This document shows, piece after piece, positions 50,868 through 59,413 of a stretch of 64,000 bases of DNA. The notes beneath the pieces were generated by a model. That model searched no databases and was not told where the DNA came from. It saw only the letters and a program-made list of their open reading frames with translations. A program made the translations under genes and the position numbers. Origin of the DNA: Streptomyces sp. NBC_00659 (GTDB lineage Bacteria > Actinomycetota > Actinomycetes > Streptomycetales > Streptomycetaceae); the NCBI RefSeq assembly GCF_036226925.1, contig NZ_CP109031.1:7006001-7070000 (forward strand). The letters are read 5' to 3'. The first letter of the stretch is position 1. Each line of letters opens with the position of its first letter.

Positions 50868-50973
50868 GCATTCATGATGCACCGGTCGCAACTGGCGTCC
50901 CGTGCCGAACCGCTGGCGCATCTTCCCTGTCGCCGGGCGTCTTCGCCCGCCGGGTCCGCCGGGGGCGGGGCGG

Positions 50974-51047
50974 CCCGGAGGCGAAGTCCGCGCCGGTCCA
51001 ACCGCTGCTCCCCGGAGGCGAAGTCCGCGCCGGGCTACCGCTGCTCC
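50974..51047 (+). repeat. 37-bp tandem duplication over the end of the SDR gene
   Basis: CCCGGAGGCGAAGTCCGCGC and following bases at 50974-51010 repeat at 51011-51047 with few differences. The second copy contains the stop codon of the SDR gene (51035-51037). Confidence 0.85.
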
Positions 51048-51751
51048 CCGGAGAGCTGGGGGTACAGGGCGCTCAGCTCGCCGGAGAGGCCGGCCTTGAC
51101 CTGGCGGGTGAGCGCGTCCGCGAGGACCTCGTGGGCGTTCCACTCGATCCCGTCGAGCGCCTGTCCGGCGACACTGCCCGGGGTGACCTTGGGTACGTCG
51201 AGGCTCGCGGTCAGATCCGTGTCGACGTAGCCGACGTGCAGTCCGGTGACCTTGATGCCACGCGGCTGGAGCTCCAGTCGCAGGGCGTTGCTCTGGGACC
51301 ACAGGGCGGCCTTGGCGGCGCTGTAGCCGTCGGCGCCGGGCACCGTGACCCACGACAGCACCGAGTGGACGGTGAGGATGTGCCCGTCGCCGTTGCGCTC
51401 CAGGACCGGAACGAAGGCCCGGGTGGCAAGGAGCGGCCCGAAGAAGTTGATGTCGAACTCGCGCCGTATGTCCTCGACAGGGGAGTTCAGGAAGGACGTG
51501 GGGGCCGTCGAGCCCGCGTTGTTGATCAGGAGGGTGACGTCCTGGGCCCGCGCGGCGGCGGCCGCGACCGAGGCGGGGTCGGTGACCTCCAGGGCGAGCG
51601 GCACCGCGTCGGGGTGCGTGATCGTCCGCGGGTCGCGGGCCGTCGCGTAGACCTTCCTGGCGCCGCGCTCGTAGAGAGCGTCCACGAAGGCCTTGCCTAT
51701 GCCGCGGCTGCCGCCCGTCACGAGTGCCACGGAGCCGTCGATGCTGGTCAT
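51035..51751 (-). CDS. Short-chain dehydrogenase/reductase
   Basis: A 238-residue classical SDR with the complete catalytic set: TGGSRGIGKA (13-22), NNAG (about 82-85), Ser near 131 (VHSVLSW), YSAAK (about 144-148). NADP(H) preference is suggested by basic residues in ATARDPRT. ATG 51751 follows GAGGAGAAG. It is divergent from a TetR gene, with two palindromic operators between them, so it is almost certainly the repressor's target. Substrate unknown. Confidence 0.92.
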   Translation of the reverse strand: MTSIDGSVALVTGGSRGIGKAFVDALYERGARKVYATARDPRTITHPDAVPLALEVTDPASVAAAAARAQDVTLLINNAGSTAPTSFLNSPVEDIRREFDINFFGPLLATRAFVPVLERNGDGHILTVHSVLSWVTVPGADGYSAAKAALWSQSNALRLELQPRGIKVTGLHVGYVDTDLTASLDVPKVTPGSVAGQALDGIEWNAHEVLADALTRQVKAGLSGELSALYPQLSGEQR

Positions 51752-51844
51752 GAGCTTCTCCTCTGGAGGGCCGCTTCCGGAAGCGGGGGAAACGGAGCGG
51801 CCGAAGGGTGGCGGCGGTTTCGTCCACCGCGCCGCACCTATCGT

Positions 51845-51891
51845 AAACCGATCGGTTTTCCTCGTTGCCCGCACTGTAAACCGATCGGTTT
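51845..51891. promoter_or_regulatory. Two identical palindromic operators for the divergent TetR regulator
   Basis: AAACCGATCGGTTT occurs at 51845-51858 and 51878-51891, both perfect 14-bp palindromes preceded by GT, with centres 33 bp (about three helical turns) apart. Both lie in the 173-bp space between the SDR and TetR genes. Confidence 0.85.
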
Positions 51892-51924
51892 CCGCGAGGC
51901 AAGCCGAGAACGTAAGCTGGGCTC

Positions 51925-52548
51925 ATGACACAGGCGACCTCGACCGCGACCGCCGGTTCACCGACCCGCGACCGACTTCTCGACGCCGCGGCCGAGCTCT
52001 TCTACCGCGAGGGCGTCGGCGTCGGTGTCGAGGCGCTGTGCCGGGTGGCCGGGGTGTCCAAGCGCTCGATGTACCAGCTCTTCGACAGCAAGGACGGCGT
52101 GCTGGCGGCGAGCCTGGAGCGCAGCGCGCCCGCGTACCTGGCCTTCCTGCTGCCCCCCGACGACGACCGGCCGCCGCGTGATCGCGTCCTGCACGTCTTC
52201 GAACGCCTGGAGGAGATGGCCGCGCGCCCGGACTACCGCGGCTGCCCCTTCGTGGCCGTGACCGCCGAGCTGAAGGCGCCGGATCACCCCGCGAGCGTGG
52301 TGGCCCGCCGCAGCAAGGACGCGCTGACCGCGTTCTTCCGGCAGGAGGCGGAGCGCGGCGGAGCCGGGGACCCCGAGCTCCTCGCGCGCCAACTGACCGT
52401 CGCCTTCGACGGATCGGGCGTCCGGGCCGTCATGCAGGGCCAGGGCCTCGGCGGACTCGCCCTCGCGACCGCCGCCGCCCTGCTCGCCGCCGCGGGCGTG
52501 AACGGCGGGGACGACCCCGAGCGCCGCGGGCCGGAAACCTCCGGCTGA
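51925..52548 (+). CDS. TetR-family transcriptional repressor
   Basis: A 207-residue regulator. The N-terminal helix-turn-helix is RDRLLDAAAELFYREGVGVG followed by VEALCRVAGVSKRSMYQLFD; the ligand-binding domain has RGCPFVAVTAELKAPDHP near 100. Relatives with this core often control an adjacent SDR. ATG 51925 is close to the second operator (33 bp), fitting autoregulation. Confidence 0.93.
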   Translation: MTQATSTATAGSPTRDRLLDAAAELFYREGVGVGVEALCRVAGVSKRSMYQLFDSKDGVLAASLERSAPAYLAFLLPPDDDRPPRDRVLHVFERLEEMAARPDYRGCPFVAVTAELKAPDHPASVVARRSKDALTAFFRQEAERGGAGDPELLARQLTVAFDGSGVRAVMQGQGLGGLALATAAALLAAAGVNGGDDPERRGPETSG

Positions 52549-52747
52549 TCCCGGCCGGGCCGTCCGCGCGCGGCGAAAAACCCCGGGTCCACCTGGGGTG
52601 TCCGCTGTACGTTGTGGGGGCGCGCCGAGGGCAGGCGTCGCCCCTGCGGTCGGCCGCGGCGCGGCGTGGCCACGGGCCACGGGGGCCGTGGCGGAGCCGG
52701 GAGCGGCGACGGCCGAGGCGTGCTCGCCCACGCCGTGGTTCCTCGGC

Positions 52748-52780
52748 GTCCGGCCGGTGCGCACCGCGCACCGGCCGGAC
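52748..52780 (+). promoter_or_regulatory. 15-bp hairpin in the hen1 upstream region
   Basis: GTCCGGCCGGTGCGC, loop ACC, then the exact reverse complement. It ends 47 bp before the hen1 GTG. It may be a leader structure or an upstream terminator. The remaining gap 52549-52747 shows no gene. Confidence 0.45.
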
Positions 52781-52827
52781 GGCCCGCCGGGTCCACGGCT
52801 CAGAAGACGTTTCGAGGCAGACACACC

Positions 52828-54321
52828 GTGTTCCTGACGATCAGTACCACCGGTACCCCAGAGCGGCCCGCGACCGACCTCGGCTTTCTGCTGCACAAGC
52901 ATCCGGACAACGCGCAGAAGTTCTCGACCTCGTACGGGACGGCGCATGTGCTGTACCCCGAGGCGACCGCCGAGCGGTGCACGGCCGCCCTGCTCCTGGA
53001 GGTCGACCCGGTGGCGCTGGTCCGGCGGGGCAAGGGGAAGGGGCGCGGCGGCGCCCCCGACGCGGCACTCGCGCAGTACGTCAACGACCGCCCGTACGCC
53101 GCCTCCTCACTGCTCGCGGTGGCGCTCAGCGCCGTGTTCTCCAGCGCGATGAAGGGCCAGTGCAACGCCCGGCCCGAACTGCCCGCCGAGACCAGGCCCC
53201 TGCTCATCGAGGTGCCCGCGCTGCCCGCGCGCGGTGGTGCCGACCTGGTGCGAGGGCTCTTCGAGCCGCTGGGCTGGACGGTGACGGCCGAGCCGGTGCC
53301 GCTCGACGAGAGCTTCCCGGAGTGGGGCGACTCCCGCTACGTACGCCTGGAACTGACGTCGGAGGAGCTGACGCTCGCCGAGGCCCTGCGGCACCTGTAC
53401 GTGCTGCTCCCGGTCCTCGACGACGCCAAGCACTACTGGGTGTCGTCCGACGAGGTCGACAAGCTGCTGCGGGCCGGCGAGGGCTGGCTGCCGGACCACC
53501 CGGAGCACAAGCTGATCACCAGCCGTTATCTCTCCCGGCGCTGGTCGCTGACCCGGGAGGCCATGGAGCGGCTCGAACTCGCCCGGCTCGCCGAGACCGA
53601 CGACCTCGCGGTCGAGGAGATCGACAACGCCGTCGACGAGGAGACCGACACCGAGGAGAAGCCGGTACCTCTCGCCGTGCTGCGCCGGGACGCGATCCTC
53701 GCCGCGCTGCACGCCTGTGGCGCGAGCCGCGTCCTCGATCTCGGCTGCGGACAGGGCCAGTTGGTGCACGCCCTGCTCAAGGACGTCCGGTTCACCGAGA
53801 TCGTCGGGGTCGACGTGTCCATACGCGCGCTCACCATCGCCTCGCGCCGCCTCAAGCTGGACCGCATGGGCGAGCGCCAGGCCGCGCGCGTCCAGCTCCT
53901 CCAGGGCTCGCTCGCCTACACCGACCGCCGCCTGAAGGGGTACGACGCCGCCGTGCTCAGCGAGGTCATCGAGCACCTCGACCTGCCCCGGCTTCCCGCC
54001 CTGGAGTACGCGGTGTTCGGCTCCGCCCGCCCGCGGACCGTCCTCGTGACGACCCCGAACGTCGAGTACAACGTCCGCTGGGAGACCCTGCCCGCCGGCC
54101 ACTCCCGGCACGGCGACCACCGATTCGAGTGGACCCGCGAGGAGTTCCGCTCCTGGGCCCGCGCGGTGGCCGGACGGCACGGCTACGACGTGGAGTTCAC
54201 CCCTGTCGGCCTCGACGACCCCGAGGTCGGCCCGCCCACCCAGATGGCCGTCTTCACCCTGGCCACGAGTACGACCGGCACGACCGGCACCCCGAACGCG
54301 AAGGAGGAGAAGGCCGCATGA
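52828..54321 (+). CDS. hen1: 3'-terminal RNA ribose 2'-O-methyltransferase Hen1
   Basis: A 497-residue bacterial Hen1. An N-terminal Pnkp-interacting domain starts MFLTIST and TDLGFLLHKHPDNAQKF; a C-terminal SAM methyltransferase begins VLDLGCGQGQLVHALL (about 306). Metal-binding residues typical of Hen1 are in SEVIEHLD (about 379) and SRHGDHRFEW. It methylates the 2'-OH of a broken RNA's 3' end so that the repaired RNA resists recutting. GTG 52828 has GAGG further upstream. It overlaps pnkp (ATGA). Confidence 0.95.
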   Translation: MFLTISTTGTPERPATDLGFLLHKHPDNAQKFSTSYGTAHVLYPEATAERCTAALLLEVDPVALVRRGKGKGRGGAPDAALAQYVNDRPYAASSLLAVALSAVFSSAMKGQCNARPELPAETRPLLIEVPALPARGGADLVRGLFEPLGWTVTAEPVPLDESFPEWGDSRYVRLELTSEELTLAEALRHLYVLLPVLDDAKHYWVSSDEVDKLLRAGEGWLPDHPEHKLITSRYLSRRWSLTREAMERLELARLAETDDLAVEEIDNAVDEETDTEEKPVPLAVLRRDAILAALHACGASRVLDLGCGQGQLVHALLKDVRFTEIVGVDVSIRALTIASRRLKLDRMGERQAARVQLLQGSLAYTDRRLKGYDAAVLSEVIEHLDLPRLPALEYAVFGSARPRTVLVTTPNVEYNVRWETLPAGHSRHGDHRFEWTREEFRSWARAVAGRHGYDVEFTPVGLDDPEVGPPTQMAVFTLATSTTGTTGTPNAKEEKAA

Positions 54322-56861
54322 GCGAGCACACCGACCAGGGGCGTGTCCTGCCCGTCACCGACCTCTCCCTCGTGGTGCTGATCGGCGCCTCGGGCTCCGG
54401 CAAGTCCACTTTCGCCCGACGGCACTTCAAGCCGACGGAGGTCATCTCCAGCGACTTCTGCCGGGGTCTGGTCGCCGACGACGAGAACGACCAGAGCGCC
54501 AGCGGCGACGCCTTCGACGTCCTGCACTACATCGCCGGCAAGCGGCTCGCGGCCGGCCGCCGGACCGTCGTCGACGCCACCAGCGTCCAGCAGGACAGCC
54601 GCCGCCAGCTCATCGAACTCGCCAAGAAGTACGACGTGCTGCCCATCGCCATCGTGCTCGACGTGCCCGAGGACGTCTGCGCCGAGCGCAACGCGGGACG
54701 CACCGACCGCGCCGGGATGCCGCGCCGCGTGATCCAGCGCCACATCCGCGAACTGCGGCGCTCGCTGCGCTCCTTGGAGCGCGAGGGATTCCGCAAGGTG
54801 CACGTCCTGCGCGGGGTGGCGGACATCGAGAACGCGTCGGTGGTGACCGAGAAGCGCTTCAACGACCTGACCCACCTCACCGGCCCCTTCGACATCGTGG
54901 GCGACATCCACGGCTGCGCCTCGGAGCTGGAGAGCCTGCTCGGCAAGCTCGGCTACGTCGACGGCGTGCACCCCGAGGGCCGTACGGCCGTCTTCGTGGG
55001 CGACCTCGTCGACCGCGGTCCGGACTCGCCCGGTGTGCTGCGCCGCGTGATGTCCATGGTCGGTTCGGGCAACGCCCTGTGCGTGCCCGGCAACCACGAG
55101 AACAAGCTCGGCCGCCATCTCAAGGGCCGCCAGGTCCAGCACACGCACGGACTCGCCGAGACCATCGAGCAGCTGGACGCGGAGAGCGAGGAATTCCGGG
55201 CCACGGTACGGGAGTTCGTCGACGGACTGGTCAGTCACTACGTCCTCGACGGCGGACGCCTCGTCGTCTGCCACGCGGGCCTGCCGGAGAAGTACCACGG
55301 CCGCACCTCGGGCCGGGTGCGCTCGCACGCGCTGTACGGCGACACGACCGGGGAGACCGACGAGTTCGGGCTGCCCGTGCGCTATCCGTGGGCGGAGGAC
55401 TACCGGGGCCGCGCCGCGGTGGTGTACGGGCACACCCCGGTCCCCACGGCCACCTGGCTCAACAACACCATCTGCCTGGACACCGGTGCCGTGTTCGGCG
55501 GCAAGCTCAGCGCCCTGCGCTGGCCGGAGCGCGAGCTCGTCGACGTACCCGCCGAGCGGGTCTGGTACGAGCCGGCCAAGCCGCTGGCCACCGAGGCGCC
55601 GGGCGGTCACGAGGGCCGTCCGCTGGACCTCGCGGACGTGCACGGCCGCAGGGCCGTCGAGACCCGGCACGCCGGACGGGTGGCCGTCCGGGAGGAGAAC
55701 GCGGCGGCCGCACTGGAGGTCATGAGCCGTTTCGCGGTGGACCCCCGGCTGCTCCCGTACCTCCCGCCGACCATGGCGCCGACCGCGACCTCGCACCTGG
55801 AGGGCTATCTGGAGCACCCCGCCGAGGCGTTCGCCCAGTACCGGGAGGACGGGGTCGAGCGGGTCGTGTGCGAGGAGAAGCACATGGGGTCGCGGGCGGT
55901 GGCCCTGGTCTGCCGGGACGCGGACGCGGCCCGCGAGCGGTTCGGCGTCGACGGCCCCACCGGGTCGCTGTACACCCGTACCGGACGGCCCTTCTTCGAC
56001 GACGCCGCCGTCACCGAGGAGATCCTCGGCCGGGTGCGCGCCGCCGCGACCGAGGCCGGGCTGTGGGAGGAGCTGGGCACCGACTGGGTGCTGCTGGATG
56101 CCGAGTTGATGCCGTGGTCGCTGAAGGCGTCCGGGCTGCTGCGCAGTCAGTACGCCGCTGTCGGCGCCGCGTCCGGGGCGGTGTTCCCGGGAGTGCTGAC
56201 CGCGCTCGAAGGGGCGGCGGCTCGGGGCGTCGACGTCACGGACCTGCTGGCGCGCCAGCGCGGACGGGCCGCGGACGCACAGGCGTTCACGGACGCGTAC
56301 CGCCGCTACTGCTGGACCACGGACGGCCTCGAAGGCGTCCGCCTCGCACCGTTCCAGATCCTGGCCGTCCAGGGCCGGAGCCTCGCCGGGCTGCCGCACG
56401 ACGAGCAACTCGCCCTGATCGACAGGCTCGTGGAGAACGACGGGAGCGGGCTGCTGCACACCACCCGGCGGCTCTTCGTCGACACCGGTGACCCGGAGTC
56501 GGTGCGGGCCGGTGTCGACTGGTGGCTGGAGATGACCGGCCGCGGCGGCGAGGGCATGGTCGTGAAGCCGGTCGGAGCCGTGGCGCGCACCGGTCAGGGA
56601 CGCCTGGTACAGCCCGGCATCAAGTGCCGGGGCCGCGAGTACCTGCGGATCATCTACGGCCCGGAGTACACCCGCCCGGAGAACCTGGCCCGGCTGCGCG
56701 GCCGCTTCCTCAACCACAAGCGGTCCCTGGCCATCCGCGAGTACGCGCTGGGCCTCGAAGCGCTGGACCGCCTGGCCGAGGGCGAGCCCCTGTGGCGCGT
56801 CCACGAGGCGGTCTTCGGGGTCCTCTCCCTGGAATCCGAACCGGTGGACCCCCGCCTGTAG
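54318..56861 (+). CDS. pnkp: RNA-repair polynucleotide kinase-phosphatase Pnkp
   Basis: An 847-residue three-domain enzyme: a 5'-kinase with Walker A GASGSGKST (23-31); a metallophosphatase with GDIHG (195-199), GDLVDRG (about 228) and GNHE (258-261), which removes 2',3'-cyclic phosphate; and a C-terminal ligase-like adenylyltransferase with candidate nucleotidyl Lys521 (EEKHMG). It needs Hen1 for the ligase step and together they mend ribotoxin-cleaved RNAs. Lengths and order match the Clostridium thermocellum type. All key residues appear intact. Confidence 0.96.
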   Translation: MSEHTDQGRVLPVTDLSLVVLIGASGSGKSTFARRHFKPTEVISSDFCRGLVADDENDQSASGDAFDVLHYIAGKRLAAGRRTVVDATSVQQDSRRQLIELAKKYDVLPIAIVLDVPEDVCAERNAGRTDRAGMPRRVIQRHIRELRRSLRSLEREGFRKVHVLRGVADIENASVVTEKRFNDLTHLTGPFDIVGDIHGCASELESLLGKLGYVDGVHPEGRTAVFVGDLVDRGPDSPGVLRRVMSMVGSGNALCVPGNHENKLGRHLKGRQVQHTHGLAETIEQLDAESEEFRATVREFVDGLVSHYVLDGGRLVVCHAGLPEKYHGRTSGRVRSHALYGDTTGETDEFGLPVRYPWAEDYRGRAAVVYGHTPVPTATWLNNTICLDTGAVFGGKLSALRWPERELVDVPAERVWYEPAKPLATEAPGGHEGRPLDLADVHGRRAVETRHAGRVAVREENAAAALEVMSRFAVDPRLLPYLPPTMAPTATSHLEGYLEHPAEAFAQYREDGVERVVCEEKHMGSRAVALVCRDADAARERFGVDGPTGSLYTRTGRPFFDDAAVTEEILGRVRAAATEAGLWEELGTDWVLLDAELMPWSLKASGLLRSQYAAVGAASGAVFPGVLTALEGAAARGVDVTDLLARQRGRAADAQAFTDAYRRYCWTTDGLEGVRLAPFQILAVQGRSLAGLPHDEQLALIDRLVENDGSGLLHTTRRLFVDTGDPESVRAGVDWWLEMTGRGGEGMVVKPVGAVARTGQGRLVQPGIKCRGREYLRIIYGPEYTRPENLARLRGRFLNHKRSLAIREYALGLEALDRLAEGEPLWRVHEAVFGVLSLESEPVDPRL

Positions 56862-56917
56862 CGGGTCCACCCTCTTGACCCGGGCCGCCCGTAAGGGGCG
56901 CGGGGAACGGCGCGCCC

Positions 56918-57179
56918 GGCCCCCACCGGGGCCGCAGCCGAATCGTGTACCCACCGGGACCGGTAATCGCCGGCCCGGTGGGAGCCCCGTAAGGGGCGCG
57001 GGGAACTGCGCGGCCCGCCCCCACCGGGCCAGCAGCCGAACCCGCCCCACCGGGGCCGCAGTCGAATCGTGTACCCACCGGGACCGGTAATCGCCGGCCC
57101 GGTGGGAGCCCCGTAAGGGGCGCGGGGAACTGCGCGGCCCGCCCCCACCGGGCCAGCAGCCGAACCCGCCCCACCGGGG
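56918..57179 (+). repeat. 124-bp intergenic direct repeat with nested hairpins
   Basis: The 418-bp gap 56862-57279 holds two nearly identical copies offset by 124 bp (one mismatch noted at 56938/57062), plus a diverged partial copy from about 56890. Each copy contains CCACCGGG...CCCGGTGG and CCCCGTAAGGGG hairpins and AAGGGGCGCGGGGAACTGCG, a motif I recognise as a frequent streptomycete intergenic repeat. No gene is seen. Confidence 0.85.
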
Positions 57180-57279
57180 CACACACAACACACCCCGCCC
57201 GGGGGAGGGGAGCCCGGTCCGGGGCGGCGGGGCCCGGCGGGGCTCGGCGCAGCCGGTCGGCGAGGGAGCGGAGCGACCC

Positions 57280-58173
57280 TCAGCCGACCAGGCGGAGCCG
57301 AACCCCGGCCACCCCCACCTGCACGGTCTGGCCCCAGACCAGCTCCACCGCATCCCCCTCCATCCCGTCCCCGAACACGATGAGCCGGTCCGACTCCACC
57401 GTGAGGGACAGCCGCCCGGCCCCGGTGAGCTCGCCGCCCACGAGCGAGGTGCCCGTGGCCGGCGACGGCCAGGCCTCGCGGACGAACCAGAGCAGGCGCT
57501 CGTCCGTCGGCCCCGGCAGAGGAAGCCGCTCGCCCCGCTCCTGCCACACCGACCGGAGCCAGCCGGTGGCCCCGGTCCCGGTCCCCACCAGTACCCCGGA
57601 GGACGCCTGGGGCTCGACGGCACCCCCGTACTCGTCGAGCCCCAGCCGATAGCGGGCCGTCTGATGGCCCGCGGCTCCCAGATAGATCTCGTTGAGCGCG
57701 ACCAGCCGCTGCGTGTCGTCCGCGACCGCCTCGACCATGGTCAGCTCGTCGGCGCTGCCCCCCTGTGCCGAGGCGAGCAGCGCGCCCGCGTCCCCCGGCC
57801 GGTGCCGCACCAGCACGCCCGGATTGCGCCCGGGGTCGGCGTCGATGCCCACCACCGGCTGCCCCTCCAGGTACTTGGCGACGTTCGCGACCAGCCCGTC
57901 CTGGCCGACCACGACCACCACGTCCTCCGGCGCGAACAGGAACCGGTCCAGGTCGGAACGCTCCACGCGTGCCTGACGCCAGGTCAGCGGAACGGCCGCC
58001 ACGACCGCGGACAGTGCCTCGCGGGCCCGCCGGTGCCGTTCGGCGACCTCCGCGATGTCCCGGCCGCGCGAGGACAGGAAGAACGCCGCCTGCCCGTGCG
58101 TGCCGTGACGGGCCGTCAGCTCCTCGTACTCGGTGGTCCGGTGGACGAGGACGACCCGGGGCGCGAGACTCAC
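57280..58173 (-). CDS. NAD-kinase-like protein
   Basis: A 297-residue protein of the NAD kinase/diacylglycerol-kinase-like fold. VVVVGQDGLVANVAKYL (about 86-102) replaces the canonical GGDGT motif with GQDG, LNEIYLG stands where NE/D is expected, and GTGTGATGWLRS (about 198-209) matches the second Gly-rich loop. The altered first motif leaves true NAD kinase activity uncertain. GTG 58173 overlaps the stop of the SPFH gene, so it works with that protein. The housekeeping NAD kinase is presumably elsewhere. Confidence 0.8.
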   Translation of the reverse strand: MSLAPRVVLVHRTTEYEELTARHGTHGQAAFFLSSRGRDIAEVAERHRRAREALSAVVAAVPLTWRQARVERSDLDRFLFAPEDVVVVVGQDGLVANVAKYLEGQPVVGIDADPGRNPGVLVRHRPGDAGALLASAQGGSADELTMVEAVADDTQRLVALNEIYLGAAGHQTARYRLGLDEYGGAVEPQASSGVLVGTGTGATGWLRSVWQERGERLPLPGPTDERLLWFVREAWPSPATGTSLVGGELTGAGRLSLTVESDRLIVFGDGMEGDAVELVWGQTVQVGVAGVRLRLVG

Positions 58174-59249
58174 GCCTGGTCCCCGGCGGCCCCGTTGCCC
58201 AGCTTGGCGAGCAGCCCGGTGAGGACGTCGGGCGAGACGGTGAGGTTCTCGATGCGGGGCAGGTTCTCCGCGAGCCGGGTCCCGGTCAGGGCGTGCAGCG
58301 TGGCGACATCCGCGTCGCCGTGGACCCGCAGCCAGGCCGCCTGGGCCTCGGCCCGCGCCGCGCCGACCTCGCGCGCCGCCTGCGCCTCCGCCCCCGCGAG
58401 CCGCACCTTGCGCGTGGCCTCCGCCTCGGCGAGCCGCAGCGACCGGGTGGCCTCCGCCTCGGCCAGCCGGACCGTGCGGGCCGCCTCCGCTCCGGCGCGC
58501 ACCGCGTCCGCCGCCGCGTGTTCCTCCGCCTCACGGCGGGCGTTCGTGCCCTGCTGGTCGACCAACTGCTCCTCGCGTCGCGCGAGTTCGATCCGGCTGG
58601 CGAGTTCGTTCTCGGCGATGGCCCGCTCCCGCTCGACCGCGACGGCCCGGCGCTCGTACGTGGCCTTGTCCGCGTCCTGCTGGATCTGCTCGCGGGCGGG
58701 GGTGCGCAGCGCCCGTTCCACCTCGGGCTCCGGGCGCAGCGCGACGACCCGCACCGCGACCACCTCGATGCCGGTGGCAGGCAGCCGGGGCTCGGCGGCG
58801 AGGCCGTCCGCGATCCGCTCCCGCACCGCCGCGACGCCGTCGACCAGGGCGGACGCCAGCGACGTACGGGCGAGCACGTCGAGTGCGTGCTGCTGGGCCG
58901 TCTCGGTCAGCAGCGAGCCCAGCTGCTCCAGCGGGGTGCCGCGCCATGCGCCGGAGTCGGGGTCTATGGAGAAGTCGATACGAGAGGCGGCGACCGCGGG
59001 GTCACTGATCCGGTAGGTGACGGTCGCCTGCACCGCGACATCCTGGAAGTCGGACGTACGGGCATGGAAGGTCATCGCCAACTCGCGGTCGTCGACGGGG
59101 ACTTCGGAGAGCGCCGCGGTCAGTGAGCGGTACCAGAAGCTGAGTCCGGGACCGTCGTGGACCAGCTGTCCCGACCGGTGGTGCCGGACATGGGCGGTGG
59201 GTGCCCCGCGCAGATGGCGCCAGCCCAGGCGTCGCGTGATGTCGGCCAT
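58170..59249 (-). CDS. SPFH/band 7 domain protein with Ala/Glu/Arg repeat helix
   Basis: A 359-residue protein. The SPFH domain spans about 25-190 (GPGLSFWYRSLTAALSEVP, VQATVTYRISDP). A long charged helix follows, with near-perfect repeats of RLAEAEATR (about 245-300), and a C-terminal Gly/Leu-rich end. There is no evident N-terminal membrane anchor, unlike flotillins. ATG 59249 is chosen because GAGGGGG lies 6 nt upstream; ATG 59297 would add 16 residues. Operon with the NAD-kinase-like gene. Confidence 0.85.
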   Translation of the reverse strand: MADITRRLGWRHLRGAPTAHVRHHRSGQLVHDGPGLSFWYRSLTAALSEVPVDDRELAMTFHARTSDFQDVAVQATVTYRISDPAVAASRIDFSIDPDSGAWRGTPLEQLGSLLTETAQQHALDVLARTSLASALVDGVAAVRERIADGLAAEPRLPATGIEVVAVRVVALRPEPEVERALRTPAREQIQQDADKATYERRAVAVERERAIAENELASRIELARREEQLVDQQGTNARREAEEHAAADAVRAGAEAARTVRLAEAEATRSLRLAEAEATRKVRLAGAEAQAAREVGAARAEAQAAWLRVHGDADVATLHALTGTRLAENLPRIENLTVSPDVLTGLLAKLGNGAAGDQA

Positions 59250-59413
59250 GTGTACCCCCTCGACGCCGGGCTGTCCCGGCGGCTCCACGTCGTTCATTGT
59301 CGTCACCGAGACGATAACGAACGGGCAGGCTTATCGTCAAGGGGACGAAATGAATGCGGTGCGGCTCGGGCGATCCACGGGTGAACACGCGTCCGGATGG
59401 TCAGGATGGAGGC

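Noticed and set aside
56918..57179. The duplicated intergenic repeat as an insertion sequence
   Set aside because: No transposase frame and no flanking target duplication is visible.
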